The notes beneath the pieces were generated by a model, which worked only from the letters and a program-made list of their open reading frames with translations, did not search any database and was not told the DNA's origin. From NCBI RefSeq assembly GCF_004795895.1, contig NZ_CP039250.1, positions 2,728,001 through 2,792,000 of the forward strand: a stretch of DNA of 64,000 bases, given 5' to 3'. A program made the position numbers and the translations under genes. Below, piece by piece: positions 16,610-26,000 of this stretch. The number at the start of each line of letters is the position of its first letter. The first letter of the stretch is position 1. The stretch is from Sphingopyxis sp. PAMC25046 (GTDB lineage Bacteria > Pseudomonadota > Alphaproteobacteria > Sphingomonadales > Sphingomonadaceae).

Positions 16610-19075
16610 CTATTGCGCATCGCGCCGCGCCTGCGCCGCCTTCGTCATCAGCGTGGCGCGCGCGTTCGCCGGATCGTCGGGCCAGCTATGCTTGGGATAG
16701 CGTCCACGCATTTCGCGCGCGACGTCGTGCCAACTGCCGTTCCAGAAGGAAACGAGATCGCGCGTCGTCTGGATCGGCCGGTGCGCGGGCGACGTCACCG
16801 CGAGGATCAACGGCACCGGCGGATCGCCGATCGCCGGATGGCGCGCGAGCCCGAACAATTCCTGCACGCGCACGTTGACCGTCGGGCCGCCGTCGGCGCC
16901 ATAGTCGATCGGATGCCGGCTGCCGGCGGGGGTCGCATAATCGGCCGGAGCGTGCTTTTCGAGCAATTGCCGCGCGGGCCAGTCGAGCAGCGTCATCAGC
17001 GCGTCCGCCAGCCTGCGGTCGCCGATGTCGCGCAAGCCGCGGCAGCCGGAAAGCAGAGGTTCGAGCCAGATGTCGAGGCTGTCGGCGAGCGCGCTGGTCG
17101 AGAGCGCATCGAGCCCGGCGAAGGATGCCCGCTGGCGCAACGCCTGCGACACCGGCCCCCAGCCGATCAGGCCGAGTCCCTTGTCGCGTACCGCGGCCAT
17201 GCGCACGGCGATATCGTCCTCGACTTTTTCGCTGCGCGCCGCCTGCCCGCTCGTCAGCGCGATCGCGCCGAGCCGCCGTTCGCGGCGATGATCGACGCGG
17301 TCGTTCGCGCCGTCATAGCTGCTCGCCGAACGCGCCGCGATGCGGCCGGCGAACAGCGCCTCGACCTCGTCCTGCCCGATCGGCGCCGCCGCGAGGATGC
17401 GCACACCCGCGGCGTGACCCTGCGCATCGGCGATCGCGAGCCATTCGCTGCCGGCGAGCGGGTCGACCGCATCGATGCGATAGGCGCGCCCGCCAACGCT
17501 CAGATATTCGCCGCGCTGTCCCGCGCGCCCGCGCGCGACGCGGTCGGGCCAAGCGGTCGCAATCCAGCCGCCGATCGAGCGCGGCATGGCCTCACCGGCC
17601 TCCGCCGCCAGTTTTTCGCCGATGGTGGCGAGCCGCCGCGCGAGCCGCCACGCGCCTTCGGACCGCTCGTTGCGCTGGCCGCGCCAGCGGCCGAGCCGCG
17701 CCTCGACATCGGCGCCGCGCCCGCCGAGCCCCGGTTCGGTGAGCAGCACCGCGAGCCGCCCCGCCATCTCGGCTTCCCCGGCGCGCGCCGCATCGAGCAA
17801 CATATGCGCGAGCGGCACCGGGAGCGGGATCGCAGCGAGCGCCTTGCCATGCGCGGTGATGCGGCCGTCGTCAGCCAGCGCGCCGATCGCCTGGAGTCGC
17901 GACTTCGCTTCCGAAATCGCGGCGGGCGACGGCGGGTCGAGCCAGCCCAATTGGCGGGGATCGACGATGCCCCAGCTGGCGCAGTCGAGCACGACGGGCA
18001 TCAGGTCGTTCTCATGGATTTCGGGTGGATCGAACGGCGGCATGCCCGCGGTCGCCGCGGCTTCCCACAGACGGTAAGCGACCCCCGGTCCCTGCCGCGC
18101 GGCGCGGCCTGCGCGCTGGGTCGCCGACGCCTGACTCGCGCGTTCGGTGACGAGCCGCGCGATCCCCGCAGCCTTGTCGAAGCGCGGACGCCGCGACAGG
18201 CCGGCGTCGATCACGATCCGCACCCCGTCGATCGTCAGGCTGGTTTCGGCAATGCTCGTCGCGAGGATCAGCTTGCGCCGTCCGTCGGGATCGCGGACGA
18301 GCGCCTTGCGCTGGAGCGCCGGGTCGATCTGGCCGTGCAGGCGGTGAACCGCGAGCGGCAGGCGCGCCTCTTCGACCGCCGTCGCCGCGCGCTCGATGTC
18401 CGCGGCACCGGGCAAGAAAGCTAGCATGTCGCCCTCTCCCTCGTCGGCCAGAGCCTGCCGCACCGCGCTCAGCACAGACGCCTCGAGCCGGTCCTCGGCG
18501 CGGCGGCTGATATGGCGCAGATCGAGCGGCCAGATCTTGCCTTCGCTTTTCACGACGGGCGCGTCGCCGAGCAACGCGCCGAAGCGCGCCCCGTCGAGCG
18601 TCGCCGACATCGCAACAAGGCGAAGGTCGTCGCGCAGCCCCTGCTGCGCGTCGATCGCCAGCGCGAGTGCGAAGTCGCCATCGAGGCTGCGTTCGTGGAC
18701 CTCGTCGAACAGCACCGCCGATATGCCCTGAAGCTCGGGATCGGCGAGGATGCGATTTCGGAACAGGCCCGGCGTCATCACGAGCAGCCGCGTCGCCGCC
18801 GACTGCTTGCTGTCGAGCCGCGTCGCATAACCGACGCTGCCGCCGACCGCTTCGCCCATCTCCTCGGCAATGCGCTCAGCAGCGCCGCGCGCCGCGAGTC
18901 GGCGCGGCGAGAGCAGCCACACCGCGCCCGTGCACCATGGCTGGGCGAGCAGCGCCGGGGCGACGCGCGTCGTCTTGCCCGCGCCGGGGGGTGCTACAAC
19001 GACCGCATTGGGTTTCAGCACCAGCGCTGCCATGATGTCGGGCAGCACCTGATCGATCGGGAGCGCCTGCCTCAT
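16610..19075 (-). CDS. hrpB: ATP-dependent helicase HrpB
   Basis: An 821-residue DEAH-type helicase of full family length. Walker A APPGAGKTTRV is at about residues 28-38, followed by the DEVHERS box, SAT (motif III) and the ATSIAETSLTI and QRAGRAARQGPG motifs of the second RecA domain. The HrpB-specific C-terminal region ends with the VRVQELFG and PHSWPDDP-like stretch (YPKHSWPDDP) before a basic tail. It probably remodels RNA or RNA-protein complexes. It is preceded by the DUF1801 gene with a 4-bp ATGA overlap. Confidence 0.96.
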   Translation of the reverse strand: MRQALPIDQVLPDIMAALVLKPNAVVVAPPGAGKTTRVAPALLAQPWCTGAVWLLSPRRLAARGAAERIAEEMGEAVGGSVGYATRLDSKQSAATRLLVMTPGLFRNRILADPELQGISAVLFDEVHERSLDGDFALALAIDAQQGLRDDLRLVAMSATLDGARFGALLGDAPVVKSEGKIWPLDLRHISRRAEDRLEASVLSAVRQALADEGEGDMLAFLPGAADIERAATAVEEARLPLAVHRLHGQIDPALQRKALVRDPDGRRKLILATSIAETSLTIDGVRIVIDAGLSRRPRFDKAAGIARLVTERASQASATQRAGRAARQGPGVAYRLWEAAATAGMPPFDPPEIHENDLMPVVLDCASWGIVDPRQLGWLDPPSPAAISEAKSRLQAIGALADDGRITAHGKALAAIPLPVPLAHMLLDAARAGEAEMAGRLAVLLTEPGLGGRGADVEARLGRWRGQRNERSEGAWRLARRLATIGEKLAAEAGEAMPRSIGGWIATAWPDRVARGRAGQRGEYLSVGGRAYRIDAVDPLAGSEWLAIADAQGHAAGVRILAAAPIGQDEVEALFAGRIAARSASSYDGANDRVDHRRERRLGAIALTSGQAARSEKVEDDIAVRMAAVRDKGLGLIGWGPVSQALRQRASFAGLDALSTSALADSLDIWLEPLLSGCRGLRDIGDRRLADALMTLLDWPARQLLEKHAPADYATPAGSRHPIDYGADGGPTVNVRVQELFGLARHPAIGDPPVPLILAVTSPAHRPIQTTRDLVSFWNGSWHDVAREMRGRYPKHSWPDDPANARATLMTKAAQARRDAQ

Positions 19076-19458
19076 ACGCGCGCTGCCGGGTTGCCCAGTT
19101 CGGCATTCAAACGGAAAGCCTCGGCGGCGAGTTTCGACACCTGGCCGCCCCCCACCTCGCTCGCCTCGGTCAGCACCAGATTGCCGAGCTCATATTTGCC
19201 GCTCGCCTTGATCCGGGGTTCGAGGTCGCGCAGCCTTTTGCCGCGCCAGAAGCCGAGCAGGACGCGATGCGCTTCGGCGCGGATCAATATGCACGGGCCG
19301 TTCGCCATGAAGACGAGGTTGGTCCATTTGATCGTTTCTTCAAAGGGCGCGGCGGCCATGATCGCCGCGCGCATCATCCGGCACCGTTCCAGCTGCCAGC
19401 CCGACAGCGCCGCGATATAGGCATCAGGGCTGTCCGCCGCGGGGCCCATCGTCGCCAT
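19072..19458 (-). CDS. DUF1801 domain-containing protein
   Basis: A 128-residue protein of the YdhG/DUF1801 fold. It has PDAYIAALSGWQLERCRMMR at the N-terminus, then FEETIKWTNLVF and a C-terminal basic RDLEPRIKASGKYELGNLVL stretch. Members bind unknown ligands. It overlaps hrpB by 4 bp (ATGA), which implies coupled translation, though a functional link with the helicase is not established. It lies 7 bp from the polyprenyl synthase gene. Confidence 0.85.
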   Translation of the reverse strand: MATMGPAADSPDAYIAALSGWQLERCRMMRAAIMAAAPFEETIKWTNLVFMANGPCILIRAEAHRVLLGFWRGKRLRDLEPRIKASGKYELGNLVLTEASEVGGGQVSKLAAEAFRLNAELGNPAARV

Positions 19459-19464
19459 GAAAGC

Positions 19465-20478
19465 TCAGTAAGCGCGCGCGACCGCGAAGGCGACCGCCTC
19501 GGTCAACGCCGATTTCGCCTGGCTGGCGCGGAAACCGCCGATCGCATCGACCGCGCGCTGGCCGTAGTGACGCGCCCGCGCCAGCGTATCGGCGATCGTA
19601 TCATGCTTGTGCAGCAAGGAGGTGGCATAGGCCAGATCCTCGTCCGATGTGCGGTGGCCGACGATCGCCTGTTTCCAGAATTCGCGCTCGTCGGACGACC
19701 CGCGCGCATGGGCGAGGATGACGGGCAGCGTGACCTTGCCGTCGCGGAAATCGTCGCCGACGCCCTTGCCCATCGTTTCGGCATCCGAAACATAATCGAT
19801 CGCGTCGTCGACAAGCTGGAAGGCGATGCCGAGGTTGCGGCCATAGGCGTCGAGCGCCGCCTCGGTCGCCTCGTCACGTTCAGCGACGACCGCGGCGATC
19901 TTGCACGCCGCGGCGAACAGTTCGGCGGTCTTCGCGTTGATGATCGCGAGATACTGGTCCTCGCTCGTCTCGATCCGGCGCTGGGCGGAGAGCTGGTTGA
20001 CCTCGCCCTCGGCGATCACCGCCGAAGCGCGGCTGAGGATCTTGAGAACCTTCAGCGACCCATCCTCGACCATCACTTCGAACGCGCGGCTGAACAGGAA
20101 GTCGCCGACGAGCACCGACGCGCTGTTGCCCCAGATCATGTTCGCGGTCTTGCGGCCGCGACGCAGGTCCGACTTGTCGACGACGTCGTCGTGCAGCAGC
20201 GTCGCGGTGTGGATGAATTCGACCGCCGCCGCCAATTTGCAATGCCGCCGCCCCGGATAATCGAGCAGCTTGCCGCAGGCGAGCGTCAGCATCGGCCGCA
20301 TCCGTTTGCCCCCGCCCGCGATCAGGTGCCCCGCGAGTTCGGGAATCAGCGGGACTTCGGACTGCATCCGATCGAGAATGACCGAATTCACCTCGTTCAT
20401 GTCGGCGGCGACGAGCGCCATCATCGGGTCGAGCGAGGGCGGACGGTCGCCGTGCAGCTGATGGATTTCGGCAGTCAT
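19465..20478 (-). CDS. ispB: Long-chain polyprenyl diphosphate synthase (ubiquinone side chain)
   Basis: A 337-residue trans-prenyltransferase. The first Asp-rich motif DDVVD is at residues 97-101 and the second DDAID at 225-229. GGGKRMRP near residue 55 binds the diphosphate, and small residues occupy the chain-length floor before the first motif. The length fits octa- to decaprenyl diphosphate synthases; sphingomonads normally make Q-10, so decaprenyl is likely. Start ATG 20478 (MTAEIHQLHG) is chosen because longer forms would cover the divergent chorismate mutase. The product feeds ubiquinone synthesis. Confidence 0.93.
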   Translation of the reverse strand: MTAEIHQLHGDRPPSLDPMMALVAADMNEVNSVILDRMQSEVPLIPELAGHLIAGGGKRMRPMLTLACGKLLDYPGRRHCKLAAAVEFIHTATLLHDDVVDKSDLRRGRKTANMIWGNSASVLVGDFLFSRAFEVMVEDGSLKVLKILSRASAVIAEGEVNQLSAQRRIETSEDQYLAIINAKTAELFAAACKIAAVVAERDEATEAALDAYGRNLGIAFQLVDDAIDYVSDAETMGKGVGDDFRDGKVTLPVILAHARGSSDEREFWKQAIVGHRTSDEDLAYATSLLHKHDTIADTLARARHYGQRAVDAIGGFRASQAKSALTEAVAFAVARAY

Positions 20479-20586
20479 GACGCGGCGACCCTTGGCCGCG
20501 CGGTCACGATTTTGCAACGACTTTCGGCTTGCCAGCAACCCCCCGCCGGTGCCAAGCGTGCCGGACATAAGAGGAGCCGCGCACCC

Positions 20587-20874
20587 ATGGACGACCAGCT
20601 GAGCCGTTACCGCCAGAGCATCGACAATATCGACGCGGCGCTCGTCTATATGCTCGCCGAACGGTTCAAGGTGACCAAGGCGGTCGGCGAACTCAAGGCG
20701 CGCGAAGGCCTGCCCCCCGCCGATCCCGGCCGCGAGGAGCGGCAGATCGAACGGCTGCGTACGCTCGCCCGCGACGCCGACCTCGACCCCGATTTCACCG
20801 AGAAATTCCTGCGCTTCATCATCGACGAGGTGATCCGCCACCATCAGCAGGCGAAACGGGAACAGGACGCATGA
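20587..20874 (+). CDS. Chorismate mutase (AroQ type)
   Basis: A 95-residue all-helical AroQ domain converting chorismate to prephenate for Phe/Tyr synthesis. Visible marks are YRQSIDNIDAALVYMLAERF with the catalytic Arg at about 8, KVTKAVGELK with Lys/Arg contacts, and RQIERLR plus FIIDEVIRHHQ at the C-terminus. The gene overlaps the GST gene by 4 bp (ATGA). A second, different chorismate mutase-like gene is at 42523. The start at 20587 is divergent from ispB with a 108-bp shared upstream region. Confidence 0.9.
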   Translation: MDDQLSRYRQSIDNIDAALVYMLAERFKVTKAVGELKAREGLPPADPGREERQIERLRTLARDADLDPDFTEKFLRFIIDEVIRHHQQAKREQDA

Positions 20875-21566
20875 GCCTCGACCACCCGATTTTCGCCCGC
20901 TGGCCGGCCGCGCATCCCGACCGCATCCAGCTTTTTTCCGCGCCGACGCCGAACGGAGTGAAGGCGGGTATCATGCTCGAGGAAACTGGCCTTCCCTACG
21001 AGCCGCACCGGATCGACATCATGGCGAACGAAAGCCATGACCCGGCGTTCCTCGCGCTCAACCCTAACGGCAAGATCCCGGCGATCTACGACCCACAGGG
21101 CCCCGGCGGCAAGCCGCTCGCGCTGTTTGAATCGGGCGCGATCCTGATCTATCTCGCCGACAAGAGCGGGCGGTTCCTCTCGGCCGATCCGGCGGCGCGT
21201 TACGAAACGATCCAGTGGGTGATGTGGCAAATGGGCGGCGTCGGCCCGATGTTCGGCCAGCTCGGTTTCTTTCACAAATTCGCCGGGCGCGAATATGAGG
21301 ACAAGCGCCCGCGCGACCGCTACGCGACCGAATCCGCGCGGCTCCTCGGCGTGCTCGACGGCCGTCTCGCTGGCCGCGCGTGGATCATGGGCAACGAATA
21401 TAGCATCGCGGATATTTCGCTGCTCGGCTGGGTTCGCAACCTGATCGGTTTTTACGAGGCCCGCGAAATCGTCGGTTTCGATCGCTTTGCGCAGGTCCAG
21501 CGCTGGCTCGATGCGGGGCTCGCACGGCCCGGCGTCCAGCGCGGGCTGGAAGTAACAGCGGCGTGA
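20871..21566 (+). CDS. Glutathione S-transferase family protein (YfcG/Nu-like)
   Basis: A 231-residue protein. The thioredoxin-like N-terminal domain has PTPNGVKAGIMLEE in place of a CxxC, the Nu-class signature (Thr/Asn act on glutathione), then NPNGKIPAIYDP and ESGAILIYLADK. The helical C-terminal domain has YSIADISLLGW. Nu-class enzymes such as YfcG and YghU reduce disulfides and peroxides with glutathione. It is coupled to the chorismate mutase gene by a 4-bp overlap. Confidence 0.92.
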   Translation: MSLDHPIFARWPAAHPDRIQLFSAPTPNGVKAGIMLEETGLPYEPHRIDIMANESHDPAFLALNPNGKIPAIYDPQGPGGKPLALFESGAILIYLADKSGRFLSADPAARYETIQWVMWQMGGVGPMFGQLGFFHKFAGREYEDKRPRDRYATESARLLGVLDGRLAGRAWIMGNEYSIADISLLGWVRNLIGFYEAREIVGFDRFAQVQRWLDAGLARPGVQRGLEVTAA

Positions 21567-21712
21567 GGCTGGTAAAGGCGGGAACTCGACGCCGTCAGTC
21601 TCTTCAATTTCTCGGATGGACGTTCATCATGTCGTCGGCAGGAATCGCTTTTCGGCAGCATGACAAATTGCCACACACGAAATAGGGGCTTTGCCGGAAG
21701 GAATGCCGCGGG

Positions 21713-23224
21713 ATGATGATCGGCAAAAAGGTGGTCCCGCTCTCGTGCGCGGCGCTGCTCATCCTTCTCGCCGCCGTGCCGATGTTGGTCGTTACCGTGC
21801 CCGGAGCATCGGATTATCCCAATCATCTTGCGCGTCACCATATCTTCGCGGCGATCGGACAGGGAACGGCACTCGACCGTTATTTTATCGTCGACTGGCG
21901 CTGGGTCGGCAATCTTGGCGTCGACCTTCCCGTCCTGGCGCTTTCGTCCTGGCTTGGGGTGGAGCCCGCTACACGCCTTGTGAGCGCGATGATCGCGCCG
22001 CTAACCGTTGCCGGCATCCTCTTCTTGTCCCGTTCCGCGCACGGCCGTGTGACGGGGGGCGCGATGCTCGCGCTGCCATTCGCTTTCGCGCAGCCCTTTT
22101 TGTTCGGTTTCCTCAATTATTGCCTGTCGGTGGCGCTGGCGCTGCTTGTCGCGGCGGCGTGGTATGCCAACCGGCGGATGAGCCTGTATGCCTCGCTTGC
22201 CTTCGGTCTCGGGGCGCTCGCGGTGTGGACCGCCCATATCATGGGGTGGGCGATCCTGCTCCTCCTGGTCGCTGGCGCAGAGCTCGCGACGGTGCGAAGC
22301 TGGCGCGATCTGGTGCATCGCGCCTTGCGCGGCGCGCCGTTGATTTTGCCGATCGTTCCGCTCCTGGTCTGGCGCGCCGAAGGCGGCGGCCGCTTGTTCT
22401 GGTATGCCCCTCACCTCCTGCAGGCGAAGGCGATGAATTTCGTCACGGCGCTCAAAGGCCTGTCGATGCCGTTCGACCTCGCGATCACGGCGAGCATCTG
22501 CCTCGGCGCGACCCTTGCACTCCTCTGGGCGGGTGGACGCCGGCTGGAGCCTCGTCTCGCCGCGGGCGGCGGATTGCTGCTGTTCGCCACGCTCTTGCTG
22601 CCGACGACGGTTTTGGGAAGCTGGGGTGCGGACCTGCGCCTGGCACCCGTGGCGATGATGGTCACGATCATGGCGATCCGTCCCGCCGAAAGACCCGAAC
22701 GCGAGCGGCTGCTGATCATGCTGGGCGCGAGCCTGTTCGTATTGCGCGTGGGGTGGACATCGGTGCATTGGTGGCAGGGCGATCGCGCGCTGCAAAAGAG
22801 GCTGGCTCTGCTCGATGACGTGCCACGAGGGAGCCGGCTTGGATTCCTGTCGGCAGAAGCGGCGTGCGACAACTGGACATTGACCCCGAACCGCAAGCTC
22901 GGCGCCTATGCGATCACGCGGCGCGACGCTTTCAGCAATACGCTGTTCCAGGTCCCCGGGTCAGACCTGATGAAAATCCGGCAATCGTCGGATCGCGCTG
23001 GCTGGTTCGACGGTTCGCAGGACATTCCGGTCCGCTGCCCCGAAGACGCGCCGGACCGGCTTGTCCTCGGCGAGCGAATGAGAAGCATGGCACAAGCGGA
23101 TTTCAACGCATTGTGGATCGCGGGACTCCATGCCGGGAGCGTTCCCCGCTTGCGGGGCTATGCGATAGCTTACAGCCGCGGGATCGATACGCTGTTGATC
23201 AAACAGGCGTCGAGAGGCCCTTGA
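21713..23224 (+). CDS. Large multi-pass membrane protein, glycosyltransferase (GT-C-like) topology
   Basis: A 503-residue protein with about ten membrane helices in residues 1-350, followed by a soluble C-terminal domain of about 150 residues. An acidic-aromatic first loop (SDYPNHLARHH) directly follows TM1, resembling the catalytic loop of GT-C glycosyltransferases that use polyprenyl-phosphate sugars. No diagnostic family motif is certain. The start is ATG 21713 (or the adjacent ATG 21716) with GGAAGGAA upstream. It converges with the HAD-UbiA gene and belongs by position to an envelope-glycan block. Confidence 0.7.
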   Translation: MMIGKKVVPLSCAALLILLAAVPMLVVTVPGASDYPNHLARHHIFAAIGQGTALDRYFIVDWRWVGNLGVDLPVLALSSWLGVEPATRLVSAMIAPLTVAGILFLSRSAHGRVTGGAMLALPFAFAQPFLFGFLNYCLSVALALLVAAAWYANRRMSLYASLAFGLGALAVWTAHIMGWAILLLLVAGAELATVRSWRDLVHRALRGAPLILPIVPLLVWRAEGGGRLFWYAPHLLQAKAMNFVTALKGLSMPFDLAITASICLGATLALLWAGGRRLEPRLAAGGGLLLFATLLLPTTVLGSWGADLRLAPVAMMVTIMAIRPAERPERERLLIMLGASLFVLRVGWTSVHWWQGDRALQKRLALLDDVPRGSRLGFLSAEAACDNWTLTPNRKLGAYAITRRDAFSNTLFQVPGSDLMKIRQSSDRAGWFDGSQDIPVRCPEDAPDRLVLGERMRSMAQADFNALWIAGLHAGSVPRLRGYAIAYSRGIDTLLIKQASRGP

Positions 23225-23246
23225 GCCTCGGCTCGATTCTGCGCCC

Positions 23247-24719
23247 TCAATCGGCGATCAGATGGACGGCGGCCGGTCCGTAGAGGGCGCCAAGGAAAAC
23301 GCACGCCATAACGACGCCGACGAAGAGGCTTCGCCTGTCCTTTATCGCGAAGGCCACCGGGTCGCCCTCCACCTCGCCGCGCCGCGCCATCATCCAGATG
23401 CGGTTCAGCCAGTAGATCAGCGGCAGGCAGAGCAGCCAGAGCATTTCAGGCAGCGCATAATGTTCGGCCGTTTCCGGGTCATGCGCGAACAGAGCGAGCA
23501 CGAGGATCGCAACCATTCCGGCCGAGATTCCGGACATCATCACTACGTCCAGATCACCGCCGACATAACCGCGCCCGCTCAGCAGGCGCCCGGGTTCGAT
23601 CGCGTCGCGCATCTCGACATAGCGTTTCAGATAGGCGAGGCTCAGGAACAGGAATACCGAGAAGAGCAACAGCCAGAAGCTGAGTGCCACCCCGATCGCG
23701 ATCGCGCCGATCCAGATACGGATCGTGTAGAGCGAGGCGAGGACGATCGCGTCGCCGACCATCACCGCCTTCAGCCGAAACGAATAGGCGGTCGTGATGG
23801 CCATATAGGCCAAGAGCCAGAAGGTCAGTTCCGGGCCACCCAACAGCCATCCCCCGGCAAGACCGACGGCCGCGAGAAGCATCGACAAGCCGAGCGCGGC
23901 GGGGATCGGGAGATCGCCATAGGCGAGCGGCCGTTTCCATTTGGTACGATGCGCGCGATCGGAGTCGATATCGAGCAGGTCGTTCAACAAATAGATCGAC
24001 GAGGCGATCAGCGACATGAGCAAAGCGGCGGCCACCGCCGTGAGCAATACCGCGGGTTTCGTGAATTCGCCCGACGTCAGCGCGGGAACGATCACCAGTG
24101 CGTTCTTGGCCCATTGGTGGGGCCGCATGGCTTTGACAATGGCCCGGGCAGCGCCGGGGCGCGGGTCGCCTAGACGTTCGACCCCCGATCGCGGCGGAAC
24201 GTGGCCGACCGACCAGCCACGCCGCGCTTCGCGCCACAGGCAGCCGTCGGCGCGGCTGTCGCCGACATAGTCGAACGGCGTATCGGGACCGATGCGTGCA
24301 CGGATTGCGGCCAGCTTGGCGGCGCCTTTCAGATTGGAGCGACCACGCGTTGCGATGACCGGGTCCGCAAGCGCCAGATGATCGGCAATGCGACGGATGT
24401 GCCGCCAATGGCTGGCGCTCGCGAGGATCACCGGGCGGCCTTCGGCTTTGGCCTGTTCGATGAGATGTAGCACCTCCTGCCGGTAAGGCAGTCGCGCGGC
24501 ATCGATGCGGTCGCGCCGCGCGGCCATCGTCTTGGCGACGGCGCGGCCCGCGACCAGCCACGCCAGCACCGCGATCAGCGCGGCCATGCCCGATCGCCCG
24601 ATCCGCACGAAGCTTTCAAGCGAGATATCCGCGCGCGTCAGCGTCCCGTCGACGTCGACGAACAGCGGCACGGCCTCGTTGACGCTATCGGGAGCGGGGT
24701 CGGGTTGTTCATCCAGCAT
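23247..24719 (-). CDS. HAD phosphatase - UbiA prenyltransferase fusion
   Basis: A 490-residue fusion. Residues 1-200 are a HAD-type phosphatase domain (FVDVDGTLTRAD nucleophile motif, later ILASAS and GDSRAD). Residues 205-490 are a UbiA-family membrane prenyltransferase with NDLLDIDSDRAHRTKWKRP, the NDxxDxxxDxxH..K..RP pattern of decaprenyl-phosphate phosphoribosyltransferases. A plausible role is making a polyprenyl-phosphate-pentose (phosphoribosyl transfer, then dephosphorylation by the HAD domain) as a sugar donor for envelope glycans. It overlaps the upstream membrane glycosyltransferase gene by 11 bp. The substrates are inference from the family. Confidence 0.88.
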   Translation of the reverse strand: MLDEQPDPAPDSVNEAVPLFVDVDGTLTRADISLESFVRIGRSGMAALIAVLAWLVAGRAVAKTMAARRDRIDAARLPYRQEVLHLIEQAKAEGRPVILASASHWRHIRRIADHLALADPVIATRGRSNLKGAAKLAAIRARIGPDTPFDYVGDSRADGCLWREARRGWSVGHVPPRSGVERLGDPRPGAARAIVKAMRPHQWAKNALVIVPALTSGEFTKPAVLLTAVAAALLMSLIASSIYLLNDLLDIDSDRAHRTKWKRPLAYGDLPIPAALGLSMLLAAVGLAGGWLLGGPELTFWLLAYMAITTAYSFRLKAVMVGDAIVLASLYTIRIWIGAIAIGVALSFWLLLFSVFLFLSLAYLKRYVEMRDAIEPGRLLSGRGYVGGDLDVVMMSGISAGMVAILVLALFAHDPETAEHYALPEMLWLLCLPLIYWLNRIWMMARRGEVEGDPVAFAIKDRRSLFVGVVMACVFLGALYGPAAVHLIAD

Positions 24720-25995
24720 TGCGCAGGGCCCTTTGCGCCGCGAACCGCTCGATCCAGGCCGCGACCGGTATGGCTGCCATGACGATCAGCAGCGGAATCG
24801 CCGGATCGCGGTAGCGGGTGATGATATAGGCGGCGGCGTGAATCAGCCAGAAGCCGGCGATCATTGCGGCAAAAATCCATTTGCCGTCGCTTGCGACCTG
24901 CCGCGAACGAAAGGCGAGCAGCCCGATCAGCAGGATCAGCCCATATTGCGCAACCTCGAAGAGCCGCATCGAGGCGATGGCCTTCGACGCCGCGAAGTCG
25001 TTCGCATCGGGAAGATTGGGTTGCCAGAAATAGACGAGTTTGAGCACGGCCAGTTCCGCCGCCCGGCCGGGGTTCGCTTCGATCCAGTCGAGCGCTTCGG
25101 CTTGCAGGCGGTCGGCATTGTCGACCTCGCCAAGGCGCAAGCGCATTGCGTCCCAATCCCTTGCCAGCGGTGTGTCGGCGATGCTCACGAACTTGCCGGT
25201 CGCAGCGGGGTTGTTGCCGAGATACAGGTTGAACGCGGCGTTGGTGGTGAGGACCGGGCGGCCGACCATCTGGTCGGTCGCGTAGAGCCACGGCGCGAGC
25301 ATCACCGCCGCGCCGACGATGAAGCACAGCCCCGAGAAAAAGGCCGGCGCAAAGCTGCCCCGCGCGCGCCAGAGGATCAGCAGCGCGGCGGCGACGCCGA
25401 AGCAGAGCAGCAGTGCCGAACCGCCCGTGACCAACGCCGCCCCCCACAACAGCCCGGCGACCAGCGCAGTGCCCCTCGGGCGTTCGCCGCGCGCGATCCC
25501 GACCGCGCACAGGGCGATGCCAAGCAGCAACGGGGTCGAGAGATTTTCCTTTGCCAGCATCGTCGCGTTCCAGATGCCCGGAAACCACAAAGCATAGATG
25601 GCGGCGGCAATCAGTCCCGCGCCGCGATGTCCGGACAGCGCGATCGTGAGCCGGTAGATCAACCCGATGCTGACCGCGCACAAAAGCAGATTGACCGCTA
25701 TCGCCGCGCCGACCGAACTGCCCAAAGCCTTGAAAAAGGGAGCCAGCAGCAAGGGGTAGCCGGCGCTGTAGAAAGCCTTTTGGCCGTACATATCGGCGAG
25801 TTCGCCGCGTTCGGCGAGGCCTTGAGCCATCGTGAAATAGGCGAGCGGATCGCTATCGAGCGGATGCTTCAGGACCCACGCGCCCGCCGCTCTCAGCGCC
25901 ACGGCGACAAGGATGATCGCGGCGAGCAGGGTCACGCAGGCTCGCGGCGACAGCTCCAGTGTCGCGGGCCGAAAACTTGGGGGTGAGGAAGTCAC
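24709..25995 (-). CDS. ArnT/GT39-like membrane glycosyltransferase
   Basis: A 428-residue protein with about 10-12 membrane helices. The first loop after TM1 contains HPLDSDPLAYFTMAQGLAERG, the Asp-rich catalytic loop expected for GT-C enzymes (GT39/GT83) that use polyprenyl-phosphate sugar donors. YSAGYPLLLAPFFK follows, as in the PMT_2/GT83 family. It lies upstream of the HAD-UbiA gene with an 11-bp overlap and 5 bp downstream of a small DMT protein gene, which suggests that donor synthesis, flipping and transfer are encoded together. Confidence 0.8.
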   Translation of the reverse strand: MTSSPPSFRPATLELSPRACVTLLAAIILVAVALRAAGAWVLKHPLDSDPLAYFTMAQGLAERGELADMYGQKAFYSAGYPLLLAPFFKALGSSVGAAIAVNLLLCAVSIGLIYRLTIALSGHRGAGLIAAAIYALWFPGIWNATMLAKENLSTPLLLGIALCAVGIARGERPRGTALVAGLLWGAALVTGGSALLLCFGVAAALLILWRARGSFAPAFFSGLCFIVGAAVMLAPWLYATDQMVGRPVLTTNAAFNLYLGNNPAATGKFVSIADTPLARDWDAMRLRLGEVDNADRLQAEALDWIEANPGRAAELAVLKLVYFWQPNLPDANDFAASKAIASMRLFEVAQYGLILLIGLLAFRSRQVASDGKWIFAAMIAGFWLIHAAAYIITRYRDPAIPLLIVMAAIPVAAWIERFAAQRALRNAG

Positions 25996-26000
25996 GGGAT

